Notes: a model not told the origin generated them from the letters alone. A stretch of 64,000 bases of DNA from Colias croceus (GCF_905220415.1 NC_059547.1:6150501-6214500); one strand, 5' to 3'. Positions 1-13,399 are shown, counted from the stretch's first letter. Translations and numbers: made by a program.

Positions 1-594
1 TATTATTATCAAGACAGGACGTGCGGTCAACTGTTAAGACAGTACGGTAAGGTACTTTTCATAAAAACGTAGTTTTTACTACTTTTTGTTCACGCTTCTT
101 TGACTCGTGTACTATTTGGACGTTTGATTGATGTTTTCCTTATTAAGATAAATACATTCTCATTACGTATTTCTGTATGACTATGACATATAACTATATT
201 AAACATCTTATATAACAATAAAGCTAATTAGGTATGTACAATGCACATTATAGTTAGTTACAACAAACACAAAAAATTTAATATATACTTGTACGTAATA
301 TTTTAGTGTGTATCTCAATAGAGAATAATATATTTGTGCAATTTATTCTAGTCATGCATACCTAAAATAAAAATGTTAAAAGATAGAGTTCGTAATTACC
401 ATAAAACCACAATTTTGTGATTAGGTACATAATATTTTGTTTTCATTATTGTTAATTCAAATTACTTAAATATAATATGGTCTTGTAATTTTGAGTATGA
501 TGACTCGATGATCAAGATGACTTTAAGAGAACCATTATAGGAACTTGCAATCTAATATTGTAAATCCACACTTATTTAATCTTTGTTGTTCCAG
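1..594 (+). other. Upstream region of first yellow gene, possible 5' UTR intron
   Basis: AT-rich sequence with no coding potential that I can support. A possible non-coding first exon ends at about base 48 with a GTAAGG donor, and a pyrimidine tract followed by CCAG at 591-594 would be the matching acceptor, leaving a 32-base leader before the ATG at 627. This is an inference from splice signals only. Confidence 0.3.
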
Positions 595-626
595 ATCCCC
601 ACCTTTTAGACATATATAAGGCTGAA

Positions 627-3600
627 ATGAGTTACGGTATACAGAGGTTCTTTTTATTATCATACTGCCTGGCATGTTGCTGGCCAGGAATAAGAGCCAA
701 AACTGGTCTGAGAATAGTACGACAATGGGCGGAGTTAGATTTCGAGTTTCCAAGCGAAGCGGTGCGACAAATAGCGGCAGAACGGCAGTTCTATGTACCT
801 GGCAATTCAGTTCCTATCGACGTTGATGTACAATACAGACAAAGTTAGTATGGTTTAATTTTGCAAGGTTTTTTTACAGATAATGCAAATGATGTAATTT
901 AAGTACTTCACCTTATAGACGATAAGAAGAATTCGTTTGCAGGAGGGCATTACATTTTATATGGTATCGAGCTTTCGCATTGGAATTTACATTTTTAATA
1001 TAATTGTGCGGTTTGGCTTAGTGTCTGGCTCGAAGACTAAAAAATTGAATAGCTCTATGGTAGAGCGAAATTCTTCGGCTGGTGAAATACCGCAATGATT
1101 AGATATGTAGGTACGTATTTATTCATAAATAATTTTGTTTTATACTTCAGGTCCAGAGAAATCAAGAATATTCGTAACGCTACCTCGGTTCGATGTCGGT
1201 CGGCCCGTCACACTCGGCGTGGTTGCTGAAGACGGTCGAATCCGTGGATATCCAGATTATTCCTGGCACGACAATCAAGGAATCAACTGTGATGGCCTCA
1301 CATCCGTATTCAGAGTGGCTGTATGTACTCACAGCGTTATACATTAATAATACGAATAATGATAAAAAATCTAAGCTATCTAATCTATCTACTTCCTAAC
1401 AAAGATTATGTTTTGATTTTAATCTTCAAAGATTTTTTTGCTTACCCTTTAGAATTAATATTTGCAACTCATAATATGGTTTTTCTGTACTTGTCAATGT
1501 TTGTTCTCAATGCTTCACAAATACTTGGAAACTACACTTTAAATTTTTCTTCACCTTAAATGACTAAGAGTCAATAACCTCTAGTGGGCAATAAGTTCTA
1601 ACGAAAAATCAATATTTTGTGTAAATATTACTTTGATTATGGGTTTATTTTTAAAAACATCGTTGTGGGTAACAAAAATTTATTTGAACTAACATTTAAA
1701 ATAAGAACTAGGAAATGAAACCAGTTTTTTCGCGAGAGCAGTTTTGAATTTTCGTGTGTTTTAAAATTAACCTATTGAAATGCTCATAGCTAGACTGTTC
1801 TTTACGTAGAGTTAATAGCGCGAAATATACGAGTATGTTTTCAAAAAAATCACTAGTAAATTTGGTTTAATATGAATAAGAAACTATAACATATATAATG
1901 TTATAGTTATACATATATAGGTAACTAGCTTTCCGCCCGCGGCTTCACCCGCGTTTTCAAAGAAAAACCCGTTCCCGTAGGATTTTCGGGATAAAACCTA
2001 TCCTATGTCCTTTCTCGGGTATCAAAATATCTCTATACCAAATTTCATGCAAATTGGTTCAGTAGTTCAGGCGTGATTGAGTAACAGACAGACAGAGTTA
2101 CTTTCGCATTTATAATATTAGTATGGATTATTTTTTTTTAACATTGATGCTTTTAGTGATCTATGTATAATTGTATAGCATCTGAAGTTGCGATTTTTTT
2201 CGCACTTAAATTGGCCCTTTCATTTTAATTATTGTTATAATTTATCTCATTCACTTACTCAGTTTCCCTCTTACTATATTCTATAGTCAAAATATAATAA
2301 TAAAGAACAATGAAATATATTAAAGGAACAACTGGTTGGAGTCATCATTGATCTCAGTGAACTATTGAGCAATGTAAAGTGATAATACACTACAACAAAA
2401 CGTTAACTTCATTTATAACTACAAAATAAACTCGTAATTACTTCTCTATTAGAATATGCTAAAATATTCTGAAATATATAAGGTATTAAGCTTATAATAT
2501 TTGCTAAGTTTGGTAAGAAATGGAGTTATGCGAGAAAATAAAAATCAAACCGTACCGGTTCTAAATATATCTCAATCGGTCTATACCAATTCTAATAAAT
2601 TAAATAAAGTGGTGAAGTTACTATAGTCTGTAGGTATGCGAGTTTCTTGGTATTTTCTCATCTTTCAACTACAGAGTAGTTAGTTGGTAGAGAGTAGAGA
2701 CCAATATTGAAAGTTGTTTAACCAGCAAATACCATAACATTTAACTATTACCTATATGTTACTCGAAAGGAAGTATTATAGGTATAGGCGAAAGTCTAAG
2801 ATTTTTTTTATCCTGGTACAGTCAGTTCTCATAAAAGTATGTTTTATCCAGATTGACAAGTGTAACCGCCTATGGGTGATGGACGCAGGGAAAATCGGCG
2901 ACATGCAAGTGTGCCCGCCACAGCTTCTAGCATTCGACCTTCACAGCGATCAGCTGATTTATCGTCACCGAGTGAACGCCTCCAATTATATCGCCACATC
3001 GCTTTTTATTACGCCTGTAAGTTGTATTTTATACCGCCAAATCGATTTTTATTACGCCTGTAAGTTTAATGATGTGTGTGCTCGAGTATTTGCCTTTATA
3101 TATTAAAAGTTATGTTTGTGTGATGTTTTAGTTTTAGTTAAAGTTACAACATTAAGTAAACATCAATCCATAACATTAAATAAATTCTAATATTTAATAA
3201 AAAAATACTTTAACAGAGTCTCGTATCTAGTATAGATAAATTAATATTGGGTAGGTATATTAAGAACTATTTTTTTCTATCAGGTTGTGGACACAGGACG
3301 AGGACCAAGCGGTTGCATGAATACATATGTGTACGTAGCTGACGTCTCTGGTTTTGGTCTTCTCGTCGTGGATGTTGCCAATGATCGCTCTTGGAGAGTT
3401 ACACATCGCCACTTCTTCCCTTATCCTAATCATGGGACCTTCACTATCGATGGTGAGTTCAAATTATTCTTTATTTGCTGCTGTTATTAGTTAGAACAAG
3501 GCAGCGTAACTCAAATACCCATATTAGTGATACGAAGCACTCACACAACCTTAGAAACCTTAGAAACATTAGGTAGGTTCGAATTTATTACGAAGTTGTA

Positions 3601-4463
3601 TTACCAATTACATTATTACTAGAAAGCAATGTGATCTATTCCAGGGGAAAGTTTCGATTTGATGGATGGTGTACTCGGAATGGCACTATCACCTCCTCTC
3701 CCCGATGATGACAGATTCTTGTACTTCCACGCGCTTGCTTCTGTCACAGAAAACGTAGTCCGGACCAGTGTACTGACTAATGACTCATTTATTCAGAATT
3801 CTAATGCGGACCCTGGCTCAATCAGTGTAAGTTTATAAAACGTAACTAATTGAAATATGCTTGCAGAAGAATCATCTAAAATTTCTAGAATAACTAATAA
3901 ACTCAAACTCAAACTCAAACTCAAATTGGCAACAATTGGCTATTTAATTTTATTTTATTTATTGAACATTTTTATGTAAATTGTACATATAAGTAAATAA
4001 AATATTTTAATTTAATTACTCATTCCAGGCGTTCCCCGAAAAAAGGCCAAACCAGTCAGCTGCCGAAGCAATGAATAAAGACGGTATTCTATTCTTCGGC
4101 TTGATGGAACCCCCGGGCATATGGTGCTGGAATTCTGCTACTGAATTCTCTACAAGAAACTTCTATCAAATTGCAATCAATAGAGAGACTTTACAATTCG
4201 CTAGCGGTTTAAAAATTGTGAACAATCTTAAAGGACAAGAAGAACTATGGATCCTTACATCTAGTTTTCAACGAGTAATGACTGGTTCCTTAAGGTCAGA
4301 CAGAATAAATTATAGAATCCACGCCGAAAAAATCCCAACTTTATTGCAAAATTCTCCTTGTTTGATGCCCCCAAAGGATCGTACGACTGGCCAGCATGCC
4401 AATCTCATTACAGCAGACAGCCCAAAACATATCTTCAGATATGGAGTTGTAGCATTTCTTTAG
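627..4463 (+). CDS. Yellow/MRJP-family secreted protein, gene 1 (six coding exons)
   Basis: Yellow-family proteins are secreted and are mostly linked to cuticle pigmentation and melanin metabolism; this one is not assigned to a subfamily. Coding exons by splice signal and phase: 627-843, 1151-1320, 2852-3016, 3284-3452, 3645-3826, 4029-4463, giving 445 residues, normal for the family. Residues 1 to about 25 form a signal peptide (hydrophobic FFLLSYCLACCW). The MRJP propeller domain covers roughly residues 115-430, with CDGLTSVFRVAIDKCNRLWV bridging exons 2 and 3, then VCPPQLLAFDL and WCWN. The ATG at 627 is chosen because it begins the signal peptide. The C-terminal tail after about residue 410 (PKDRTTGQHANLITADSPKH) is longer than in the other two copies. 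Its exon layout differs: it lacks the intron just before the conserved QYVP-type motif but has three extra introns. It converges on the OSCP gene, with under 200 bp between the stops. Confidence 0.85.
1925..2127 (-). mobile_element. Non-autonomous Helitron-like element in yellow gene 1 intron 2
   Basis: Read on the minus strand the element starts TCCATACTAATATTATAAAT and ends GCGGGCGGAAAGCTAG. It is flanked by A and T, as expected for Helitron insertion between A and T. It has the same 5' start as the copy at 32794-32976. No coding capacity. It lies wholly inside the intron between exons 2 and 3 of yellow gene 1. Confidence 0.6.
2990..3066 (+). repeat. Tandem duplication containing a 5' splice donor
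   Basis: A segment of about 33 bases ending in ATTACGCCTGTAAGTT occurs at 2990-3023 and again, slightly diverged, at 3033-3066. The exon 3 donor of yellow gene 1 (GT at 3017) is therefore duplicated 43 bases downstream (GT at 3060). Confidence 0.8.
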
Positions 4464-4657
4464 AAATACAATCTATGTCTAATAAAATGCGGACCAGTTT
4501 TGTGTTAAATAATTGGCCATAAAGATTATTGTGTATTTGGAGACGTATTAATATAGTTTGTAAGATAATTAATAGTTATATAATAAATTATTAAAAAATA
4601 TTATGGATTTTTATTTAAACAATCAACATTCCTCATATATGTAAGAATTGAAAACAC

Positions 4658-5520
4658 TCAAACAGCTTGCTTTAAAATGTCTGTATACATTTGTACTTTC
4701 CTTGCAATGCTCATGTCGATATGTTTATCTTCAATACCGACAATCATACCTCCTATGATTGAGGAATCAATTTTTTCAGTTAGTTGAACATTTTTTCCTC
4801 CTTTTGTTAATTTTTTGAGAGCTTCCATGAGCGTTTTTCTAGTAGAGTCGTCCAGTGGTTTAGCTGTGATAACCTCACACCGAGCCTCGTTGCGATGAGC
4901 GACCATGACCGCAGAAAACATAGTTATCATTTTTCTGAGCATTTTCAATCTACCGTTCTCAGCTACGAGTGCGAGAAAATTGATAGCTGCTGGGGGCATA
5001 CCTGTTCATAAAGTAATTTTATAGTAGGTATATTAAACAAAATAAATATAATTTTGATTTGGTGAAAAATAACTACCAACTTGTTCGCCAACTTCTTTCA
5101 TCAATTTAGCCTTATCAGCTGATGAGATCATACTGGTCTCTACAAAGTCCACAACCTTGGGCTTTAGAAGTTCCTTTTGTAACGCTAGCAGATGTTTTTC
5201 AACTTGTTCTATTTGCTTCATTTGTAAAGCTGCACTATATAGAGCACTCACGTAGCGTCCTTCTATTCCTAAAATAATGAGGTGATATTTCAAATATATT
5301 GTACAATAAAAAAACTTGAATAATCTTTCATAATTACCCATTCCAAGCCTATAAGCCTATTCCATAGCTATTTCTTTACGAGAAAAAGTATTTTATCTAT
5401 GTGATACCTACATATATAAAAATTATCCTTACCATAAACAGCTAAAGGTGTTTTAGTAGATTTTGCAGCCATACACATTGTTCTATTAAAAATGGGATAA
5501 AACGAAAATAATTTATTCAT
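4658..5520 (-). CDS. ATPsynO: ATP synthase subunit O, mitochondrial (OSCP)
   Basis: OSCP joins the F1 head to the peripheral stalk of mitochondrial F1Fo ATP synthase in the inner membrane. Three exons on the minus strand, 5520-5433, 5268-5077 and 5001-4658, join in phase to give 207 residues, the usual length. The first exon gives a basic, hydroxylated presequence (MNKLFSFYPIFNRTMC) typical of matrix import. Exon 2 holds the N-terminal helical domain with GRYVSALYSAA. Exon 3 holds the C-terminal signature, with DSSIIGGMIVGIEDKHIDMS and a final helix ending LKQAV. The stop at 4658 lies 194 bp from the stop of yellow gene 1, so the two transcripts are tail to tail and their 3' UTRs may overlap; AATAAA on this strand is seen near 4611. 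The start at 5520 is the first ATG giving a presequence. Very high confidence in identity. Confidence 0.95.
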
Positions 5521-5806
5521 TTTATTCGAAGCTTTAATTATTCGTACATCTATTGCTTAGATTTGGCTTAGATCAATGCAAAGTCAATGTCATTTCTAAA
5601 GTTTGATATTTTACATTTTTATTGCACAATAAATGAGGATGTAATCTGATGAAGTTGTTAAAAAAAACACAGTGTATGTTTTCTTAGTTTTATCATAATT
5701 GTTATATTTGATTCAACAATTGAGTTTAAAAATATATTTCTGATTAAAATAAATGATCTTCGTAGCACTGTAACAATTTACTACGCTTTTACTACGGTAA
5801 CTACAT

Positions 5807-8800
5807 TTATACTAGTACGTCATATTGAAATGCTTGATCTGTTTCCAATAAAGCTCGGATGTACATAACAAGAGACCCAAGAGCCATGGCTGATGTTAAA
5901 GAGTTACACGCACCACCTTCAGACGTCGCTGCTTTCTTTATACGATATTCTTCCTAAAACAAAAAAAAATACATTTAATACTATCGATGACCATTCCCAA
6001 GGATATCTATTGAAATAGCCATGCTTAGGAAAACAAATAATATGTTATATTATGTGCTCCTACTTCTCTATCCTTTTTCGTTGACGTGGTTGCAGGACCA
6101 ATAAAACCAGTTAATCTTAAAAATGGTTGACGATCATCTGAGTAGCAACCTTTCGGTTCCTGCCAGGACATTATTTTATTTATCCAACGAGGCTTTATAA
6201 ACTCTCCATATCCTTCTGATGCGCAAAATAGAACTAGAAAAAGATAGGCAAAATTATATCGTATCACTAAACTTTTTGGAAAAGCTAAAATCGTCAAAGA
6301 AATTCATTTCCCATGTCATGAATTCTCATTTCTCGTGAAACTACGTCGCGTCGTACTTCGTGAAATCACTAACTTAACGACGAAAAGTAACTTACTCTGT
6401 TGCATGAACAATGTTTTGCTTCCAGGTGGGTGGTCCCATGCTTCAAGCGACTTCGTTTCTTTATAGATTTGGATGCATAATTTATAGATATTAGCGGAGA
6501 TATCTACTCCTTCCATGCAGTCGAAAATTCTGGCTAGTGTCATGGCTCTAACTCTACTCGTTTGCTGGAACGCAAGGGCTGACCCTTGCATCAGCTGCGC
6601 TTGGCATTCTGTGGTCAACTCACAAGCACCTTCGGATTGTGTAGTTTGAGTTTCCATGGCTGATATTAGTAACTGCATAGTACAAGCATCTGAAAAAGTT
6701 AAAAGCTTCTAAATCGATTTGCTTCCCATCGTCGCTTATAGGAAAATCATTACAAAAAATTATCGACTACTGTGCTAAATTAATAATTTCAATTCTAATT
6801 GTAACACATGAAAATTGTATACTCAATCTTAAGACATTTCAGGAATAAAAATACAGAAATTACCAGCCGCTTTTCTACTGGGCATTTTGGTTCTAGCTTC
6901 TTGAAGGTATTGTTCAAAGTTGAATCTAAATGGCTTCTGCGTACCCATCGTCCCAATTGTCAATGGCTCAAATAATGATGATAATACATCCATATTGTCA
7001 AATATTGCTTTCGCTACTATTAAAAACAAAAAAGGGGTTAAATTTGTGTCCAAAGACGGTAAGTAATTCGAAGCTGATATTACAATAAAACCTAAGTATA
7101 ATGATTATAAGTCTTATGAGGAAGGAGCGAATAATAATAATCAACGATGTCGTATTTTCTCAGGAGCAGCTTTATGCTCACTAGATATTAATGTAACCTG
7201 TGTAAGAAAATTATAATTATATTTCCAATGTAGAGCCAGAAATATACGATTTTTTATTATTATTTATACTAATTTTCTTTTAAATAATAATTATGTTGGT
7301 TAGATGATTAATGTGAAAACACATGACTATTATAAGTCAAACCACATACTCGATCATTGCACCTCGAAACACAAACAAAATATTTACCAAGCAAAAGCGC
7401 AAAGTCACAGTTAGATATTTCTTACGAAACTTCATGTTCATCTTATGAATACAAAACACATTACTGATTAAGAAATGTGTCCTTGATCCAGTGAGTTTGG
7501 TAGATTTATTCGTTAAATACTTCCAGTGCGTTACACTAACCATCTTATCTTTTAAATGTGCACGAGTTGTGAAACATAATATACATTGCACATTTTTAAT
7601 ACGTATTGCAATTTATAATGACCATGACATTTTTATTGGTTACATTTGATACTTAGGAATTTACATTTCACTAATGAAGTATTGCTTTGAGTATTGTGTA
7701 CCTAGTGCTTTTATATATCTAGGTCTTAAAATACTATTGAAACAATATCAATTCTAATTGTTGCTAACACTTTTGTGTTAGTATTTTTATACAATCAAAT
7801 TGAGAACCTCCTCCTTTTTTACAGTCGGTTGAAAAATCATACAAACCATATTCATAGTCCTTGCTTCGATACACTAAAGCCCCTATATTTGTCTTGTTCT
7901 GAATTCGATCCATGCGTCTAGTAAGATTTCTCAAATTTTCTTTCAATTTGATTGGAACGGATTTATCCAATTCATTTATTGTATATTCCAACTGACCTAA
8001 AATTATTGAATAAGTATTTTTTTTTCAGGAAATTAAACAGGAAAAATGCTCACTTCCCCAAATGAGTGTTTTCGAATCTCGATGCATAACTCGATAAAAG
8101 AATAGAATAACTACAAACTCGTTAAGAATGTTTATAAGTAATTGTACAATTTCACCAAAATAAAATAATTATCTTATTCGACATTTCATGATTCTCTTGG
8201 TATATGAAACAAGTAGGTAATATAATACCTTCGTATTAAGTATCTATTAACGCAATAATGTAAATAGAGCTATAAAAATATGATGAATATGTTGCGTTTC
8301 ATGATCTAGTAAGATACTTTGCTCGTGATTGATCCATATTTGAAGAAAAAAGTTGAAACATATATTAAAATTTACATAGGTACAATAAAAAGTCTATTGG
8401 AGAAAATAATTTGTCTCTATGCAAAATTTGTTATTACATATTTTTATATTTTAATAAAAATATTAGCTAGTAGGTATGTATAACGTCTTTGTAAACGTAA
8501 ATATGTTTAAACTGCAAATTACTATTATAACTTCCAGGTTGTGTTTTAATATAAATTTCATAAGTATCTGATAATCATCTATAACGAAATTGATCTATTA
8601 TGCTTGCGTGATTACAATTAAAAATCATCCTTTCATGTTTCTGATGAAATAGTTTTGCGCAACATGGCCCAGCTGCTAAAATTATACAAAACATAATTAT
8701 AAGGTCATACTTATAATTAAAAACTGCAATTGCACTATAAATTCAGATTTTGTACAATTATATTTTTTATTGTTTGTATGTGTGATCTTTATCTGTTAAA

Positions 8801-9076
8801 AAATAAATTATATACCTGTAATGATATGAAATACATAGGTAGAATGAAAGAATTAATTTTTTTTATCTATAGTTTACCTCTGGCTTTTCCAAGTGCAATG
8901 TACCATTCTGGGTCTTTCGATGGCTTCCTTTCGTAAAACTCAAGTAACTTATCCAACGTAATTGAAATTCTATACACTTTTGGGACATTGTAGATAAAAT
9001 CTTGGGTATCGAAATACGGATAGATGGCGTCTGTAACACCTATTAAAACAAACAATGCGATGTACTCTCCGAACAT
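5807..9076 (-). CDS. Secreted C16orf89/DUF4735-like protein, copy A
   Basis: Homologs of vertebrate C16orf89 are secreted proteins of unknown biochemical function. Minus-strand exons: 9076-8878, 7996 to about 7808, 7016-6864, 6689-6396, 6215-6064, 5953-5807; about 377 residues. Residues 1-18 (MFGEYIALFVLIGVTDA) are a signal peptide. The family signature is near the C-terminus: GYGEFIKPRWINKIMSWQ followed by GCYSDD, then GGACNSLTSAMALGSLVMYI. Cysteines in exon 4 (DACTM, GACEL, TTEC) match cysteine positions in copy B. The end of exon 2 is ambiguous: AG/GTTCTC at 7808 restores the Val seen in copy B, while GACT/GTAAAA at 7823 is a comparable donor giving Leu. The stop is 287 bp before the OSCP start on the same strand. 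Family assignment rests on the signature order, which agrees between the two copies. Confidence 0.7.
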
Positions 9077-9650
9077 TTTCTACTACAATTGCTTTTAGAG
9101 AGTGAAATGTTTTTCGTCGTAAAAATCCGGCAAAAGCCACTCGGTTGTTCTTGATTGGGTCGTGCAAGTAACCATTAACGTCCTATCGGAGTGTACCAAG
9201 TTGAGTACAATTAAGGCGACTGGTCGTTATAATATAATCGTCCAGGAACAAGATATTAGAAATTATTCTTGATTAACAGCGCTAACAGCAGTAAATTGAC
9301 TTTCCTTTACATTAATACCGCCATTTAATATTCATTTAATTGCATTTCAACTGTATTTCTAGAAATTAAAAGTTCTACACAGCTGTATAGTTGTACTGCA
9401 ATCGTTGTTCTCAATAAAATCATATTATTGTATGTCCAAAATTATAGTAATAACGTAATTTGTTACAGAAAACTTCACCATAGACATTAGCCCAAATAAC
9501 TACTACAATGATTTCGCACAATAGATCAATCTCATTTGTTATGGTTGACGATTATAGTTATTTCAAAATTGCTTTTTAAATAAAACGTTACCATGTTAAA
9601 ACATCTTCATTCGTAATCTGTGAAATGAAGATTTACAATGTTTCAATATG
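9077..9650. other. Intergenic, upstream of DUF4735 copy A
   Basis: Holds the presumed promoter of the minus-strand gene starting at 9076. The sequence is AT-rich with short open stretches only; I see no gene or repeat in it. Confidence 0.4.
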
Positions 9651-9654
9651 AACT

Positions 9655-10001
9655 TCAAAATTGTATGCTTGCTCTAGACATTGGAAGGTTCGAAATAGAG
9701 GAGCGGGTGGCGTGAGTTCGTGTACAGCTTGCGCCGTCTTGGGGTGGACATTTGGTGGAGGGTCTGGAAACAGGCAATTGGCGGAGGGCCTGGAAACGGG
9801 CAACTGCTGGGCGGGACAGGCGGAAGATTGCAATTAAATAGTGTTCCTGCATCCTGTCTAAATCAGCGCGTTGGTACACGGTGGGGTTTTAGTCGATACG
9901 AATCCGACATAACCCACGCCCTACAGCTCCTGACCCGGGAGCCGTGGGTATTTATTATAAGGAAAGATTTCCCCACTTGAAAAAAATAAATAAATAAAAG
10001 G
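9655..10001 (+). mobile_element. Probable retroelement 3' fragment with A-rich tail
   Basis: A GC-richer island in AT-rich DNA. It contains an imperfect direct repeat (GGAGGGTCTGGAAACAGGCA then GGAGGGCCTGGAAACGGGCA), then a unique segment, and ends in a tail of AAAAAAATAAATAAATAAA at about 9979-9998. The tail and base composition suggest a SINE or truncated non-LTR element. Open frames here have no recognised domain. The family is not known to me. Confidence 0.35.
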
Positions 10002-10293
10002 TTCGAAAAAATATAAGAAAAGCTAAAGCGGCACTACAAAATTCGGCAGATAGAGCATAAGGAACTTAGATAAGGAAATTCAATCATTATTTTTTTATTT
10101 TTGAAATTCAATCATTATTTTTTTCATTTTCTTTATTTTTTTTTAAATATTTATATTGTTTTGGACAATTTCAGAATATAGATTGTAAAAATTTGGCAAG
10201 ATATTTATTACAGCTACTAGCCGACCGAATGAACACATAAAGGCCTAATCGAGTATTTGGTACAGTTACACAATATTTTGTACGTTACCATTA

Positions 10294-10713
10294 GTGCAAG
10301 CAGCAAAATATACATTGGAAGAAAAAACAGGGCGATATCTTATTTTGAAACGCCAAGACTACTGCCTTCGTGCAGACAATATTTTGAGATTGGTCTTTAG
10401 AACGGTGATAGCTCTTACGCTCATAGGTCCTATTACAGACGCGGGTTTAGCGATACAATTAATACTTGCGTTTAATATAAATATGTAATATGGCAGTGTC
10501 ACAACAATGGTTTATACAGTGGTCGTCACCGTCGGTTACGTTTACCGATATCAGTGCTAAATATAAAAATGTGAACCCATATTTGGAACAGCGTGATCTA
10601 AATGTATTAAGCTTTTATGATCAAAAATATACAAACAATGAACGGTTGTCTCCGTATCAATATCGAAGGAGGAAGTACTATAGTCATTTAGAATCGAAAA
10701 AAGCTTATCAAGG
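10294..10713 (+). CDS. Uncharacterised open region ending at a good splice donor
   Basis: Not recognised. Two consecutive open frames occur: 10294-10488, with a hydrophobic stretch around VIALTLIGPITDAG, and 10490-10711, which is Tyr/Arg/Lys-rich (SPYQYRRRKYYSHLESKKAY). The first frame's stop and the second frame's ATG are two bases apart. The second frame runs into CAAG/GTATGT, a credible 5' splice site at about 10712. The region could be a first exon of an unknown secreted or membrane gene, or an unrelated leader. No downstream exon was identified with confidence. It may equally be non-coding. Confidence 0.25.
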
Positions 10714-10759
10714 TATGTAACTAATTTTAAATTAATCATAGAAAACCAATGCACCAATT

Positions 10760-13395
10760 ATTATTTTTTTATATACCCAGATACTACCCAGAAACTGGTA
10801 ATAAAAATTTATCTTATTAAATTAAATAAAAAATATACATAATTTCTTCCTACTCATAAAAAAATCGGCACGTGCATAAATAAGGTTACCTACCTATTTT
10901 ATTTTAATTGCAATAGTACTTACTTTTCATGAATATAATATGTAAATACATACAACTATTAAATACTAGAAAATTAATTATTACTTAGGCATTTTTTTAG
11001 CTTTACACATACACATATATTACATACCTAGTATGTAATTTATTAAATACTATAGTTTTTACAGCATCAGTAATGTACCTAGTTGTGTTTATTTTATATA
11101 ATGTAATGTCATTAACATTTATCATAACAACCTTATTAAATATAATTTACACTACCGGTTAAGATTAAATAACAGGCGTTAAGTAGATACATATAGTGTA
11201 GATATGTACTACCTACATATAGAAAAAGTGTCTATTAATTTTAGGTCATAGTCAAGTTAATCTCTATCTAACATTCCATAAAATATTTTAACGGCGTATG
11301 AAATAGAAATTGAATGAATATTAATTTTATTGTGCATTGAAATTCAGAACAGATAGTCGTTACTGGATATCACATTCGTTTAAAGATTCTAAGATAAAAT
11401 ATACGATCTTATTTGTGTTGTGACAGATTATATAAATAATATTGAAAGGAGATAGCAAAAATAAAACGATATTAAAGGGACTGAGTAACCAGTATTTCCA
11501 ACCTTTCTATTAACTTTCTCGTTCAAAGCAAAATGGGAAAGGATGAAATAGGACTGTGGGCTGTGGGTGTTTCATAATTATTATGGCATACCACCATTAC
11601 ATAGATCGTTACATGTATCGAGGAAAGTTTAGATATACTAGATTAAATAAAACTACTATATCGTATATGGCAATGGTGAAAGTTAAGTCAGTTACTCAGT
11701 TAAACCTAGCGTTATACATCACATGCGGAAACTATACAACTGAACTGACCATGTCCAATAAAAAATGTTACAGAAGTAAACTTAATTACAATAACAAAGC
11801 TAAAAATATCTAGTAGTAGGTATTGCTTTATTGTTAACTTCCCTGTCACGAAATTTGGTAAATTGTTTTTGATTGGCAACTACCTACGTGGGTACTGGTA
11901 CCTACTCTTTGTCATTTTCCAATCATACGGATGAATAATCTCTGTTTTATATTTTTATTATGTTACCATCTTCACCTAATTAATTTAAATAACCTTTCAC
12001 TATAAAGTAAAGAATAACCATTTGATCATTACAACTATACCTAATTCTAAGTACTTAGTTTAAATTGGCGTTTCTGAAATATTTAGTCACTTTTAATTTA
12101 TTATAAGGATGTTTAATAATTTTATTTACGCAAAATAATTATCAATCTTATCTACAATGTAGAATTTATAATAAAGTATTGGTAACTTCAGTTACCTCAT
12201 AAATCGTTTTTTCTTAGAAATCATTATAACCAAACCCACTATAACTGTATTTCATCGTAAATAGGTAACCACAAATCTAAATAAATTTTTTATGCAAATA
12301 TAGATAAGTATTATTGTTGCTCTGAGTTTTTGCGTATGCCTTTTTGTTGGCAGTTATTATCATTGCCTCGCCTGTACAGTTTCTCTAACTGAAATAGATA
12401 TGCCTAAAATTTAACTACTTAGTACTAGTTACATCAAAAAAATAGTGTTTTTCCAAATGATTAATAATTATCTAGCCTAGCCTATCTAAGTAAATAATTT
12501 CACCGAGTAAATGCTAATACTATCCCCAATTTAAACGAGCATTTAACATATTTTATTTGTACTTGAAATCGCATTTTGATTAGCATAATCTTTAAATCTA
12601 AAGGTACCTACTTCAGAGAGAAATCATCGCTTTACTTATGCTAAATCAAGCGTGTCTACATTTTGATAGAAAATTACTCAACGTGCTATTGATTGTTTTA
12701 AAACGTTTGTAATACATTTTTAAGCATCAAAAAATAAACACTCTTACAAGTGTTTCAGAGGTAAACCATAAATTTAACAATAGTGAAGATTGAAAATAAA
12801 ACAAGTAAAATTTCTGAAGAAGTTCCTAGTTTCTATTATTAGTTAATTCCTATTCCTAGTTTTAATTTAGAATAGATTTTGTAACGTTACGATTAGAAGA
12901 TTTCATTACATTTTTATTTAATGTTAAAACCTTTTTTGTTGTAAAATATTTTATTCCTATCATATTATCTCTACGTATATGTAGCAAATCTATAAAAAAT
13001 TAAAATCTAAAATTTATTCTTTCATTTTAACTCGCTCTTCCCACTGAGCGCTGGTGTATATCTCGCAGTAAAGTCTAATCTCATCTTATATGGTCGTGAC
13101 CTCTTCGGGAACTGGACTACATTATTAGGAGCTAATTTTTAAGATATTTATGAAATATGTACCTACAATATGCCAAAGGTTAAGGAAACAATAACTAAAT
13201 TTACAAATCTCAGTTAAGCAGTAAATGTACTTCAGTGATTCTCATTCAGAGAACCATCTCTGCCACCAGGCAGAGGTTGTTTTTATATAAAAACTTGTTT
13301 TATCTAATTAGACTATAGTTTATCATTTTTTCATCACAAATGATTTTGTTCTTTTATACTTTGCATAAGCTTATGAATAAAATAAAGGGAGCTCT
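10760..13395. other. AT-rich intergenic, no gene seen
   Basis: About 2.6 kb without supported genes. Short open frames (for example 85 codons at 11556) have low-complexity AT-driven composition and no start context, domain or splice support. A small stem (CTCTGCC / GGCAGAG) is seen near 13257. Confidence 0.5.
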
Positions 13396-13399
13396 TAAA

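Noticed and set aside
11556..11813. 85-codon open frame
   Set aside because: AT-driven composition, no splice or start support and no recognised domain.
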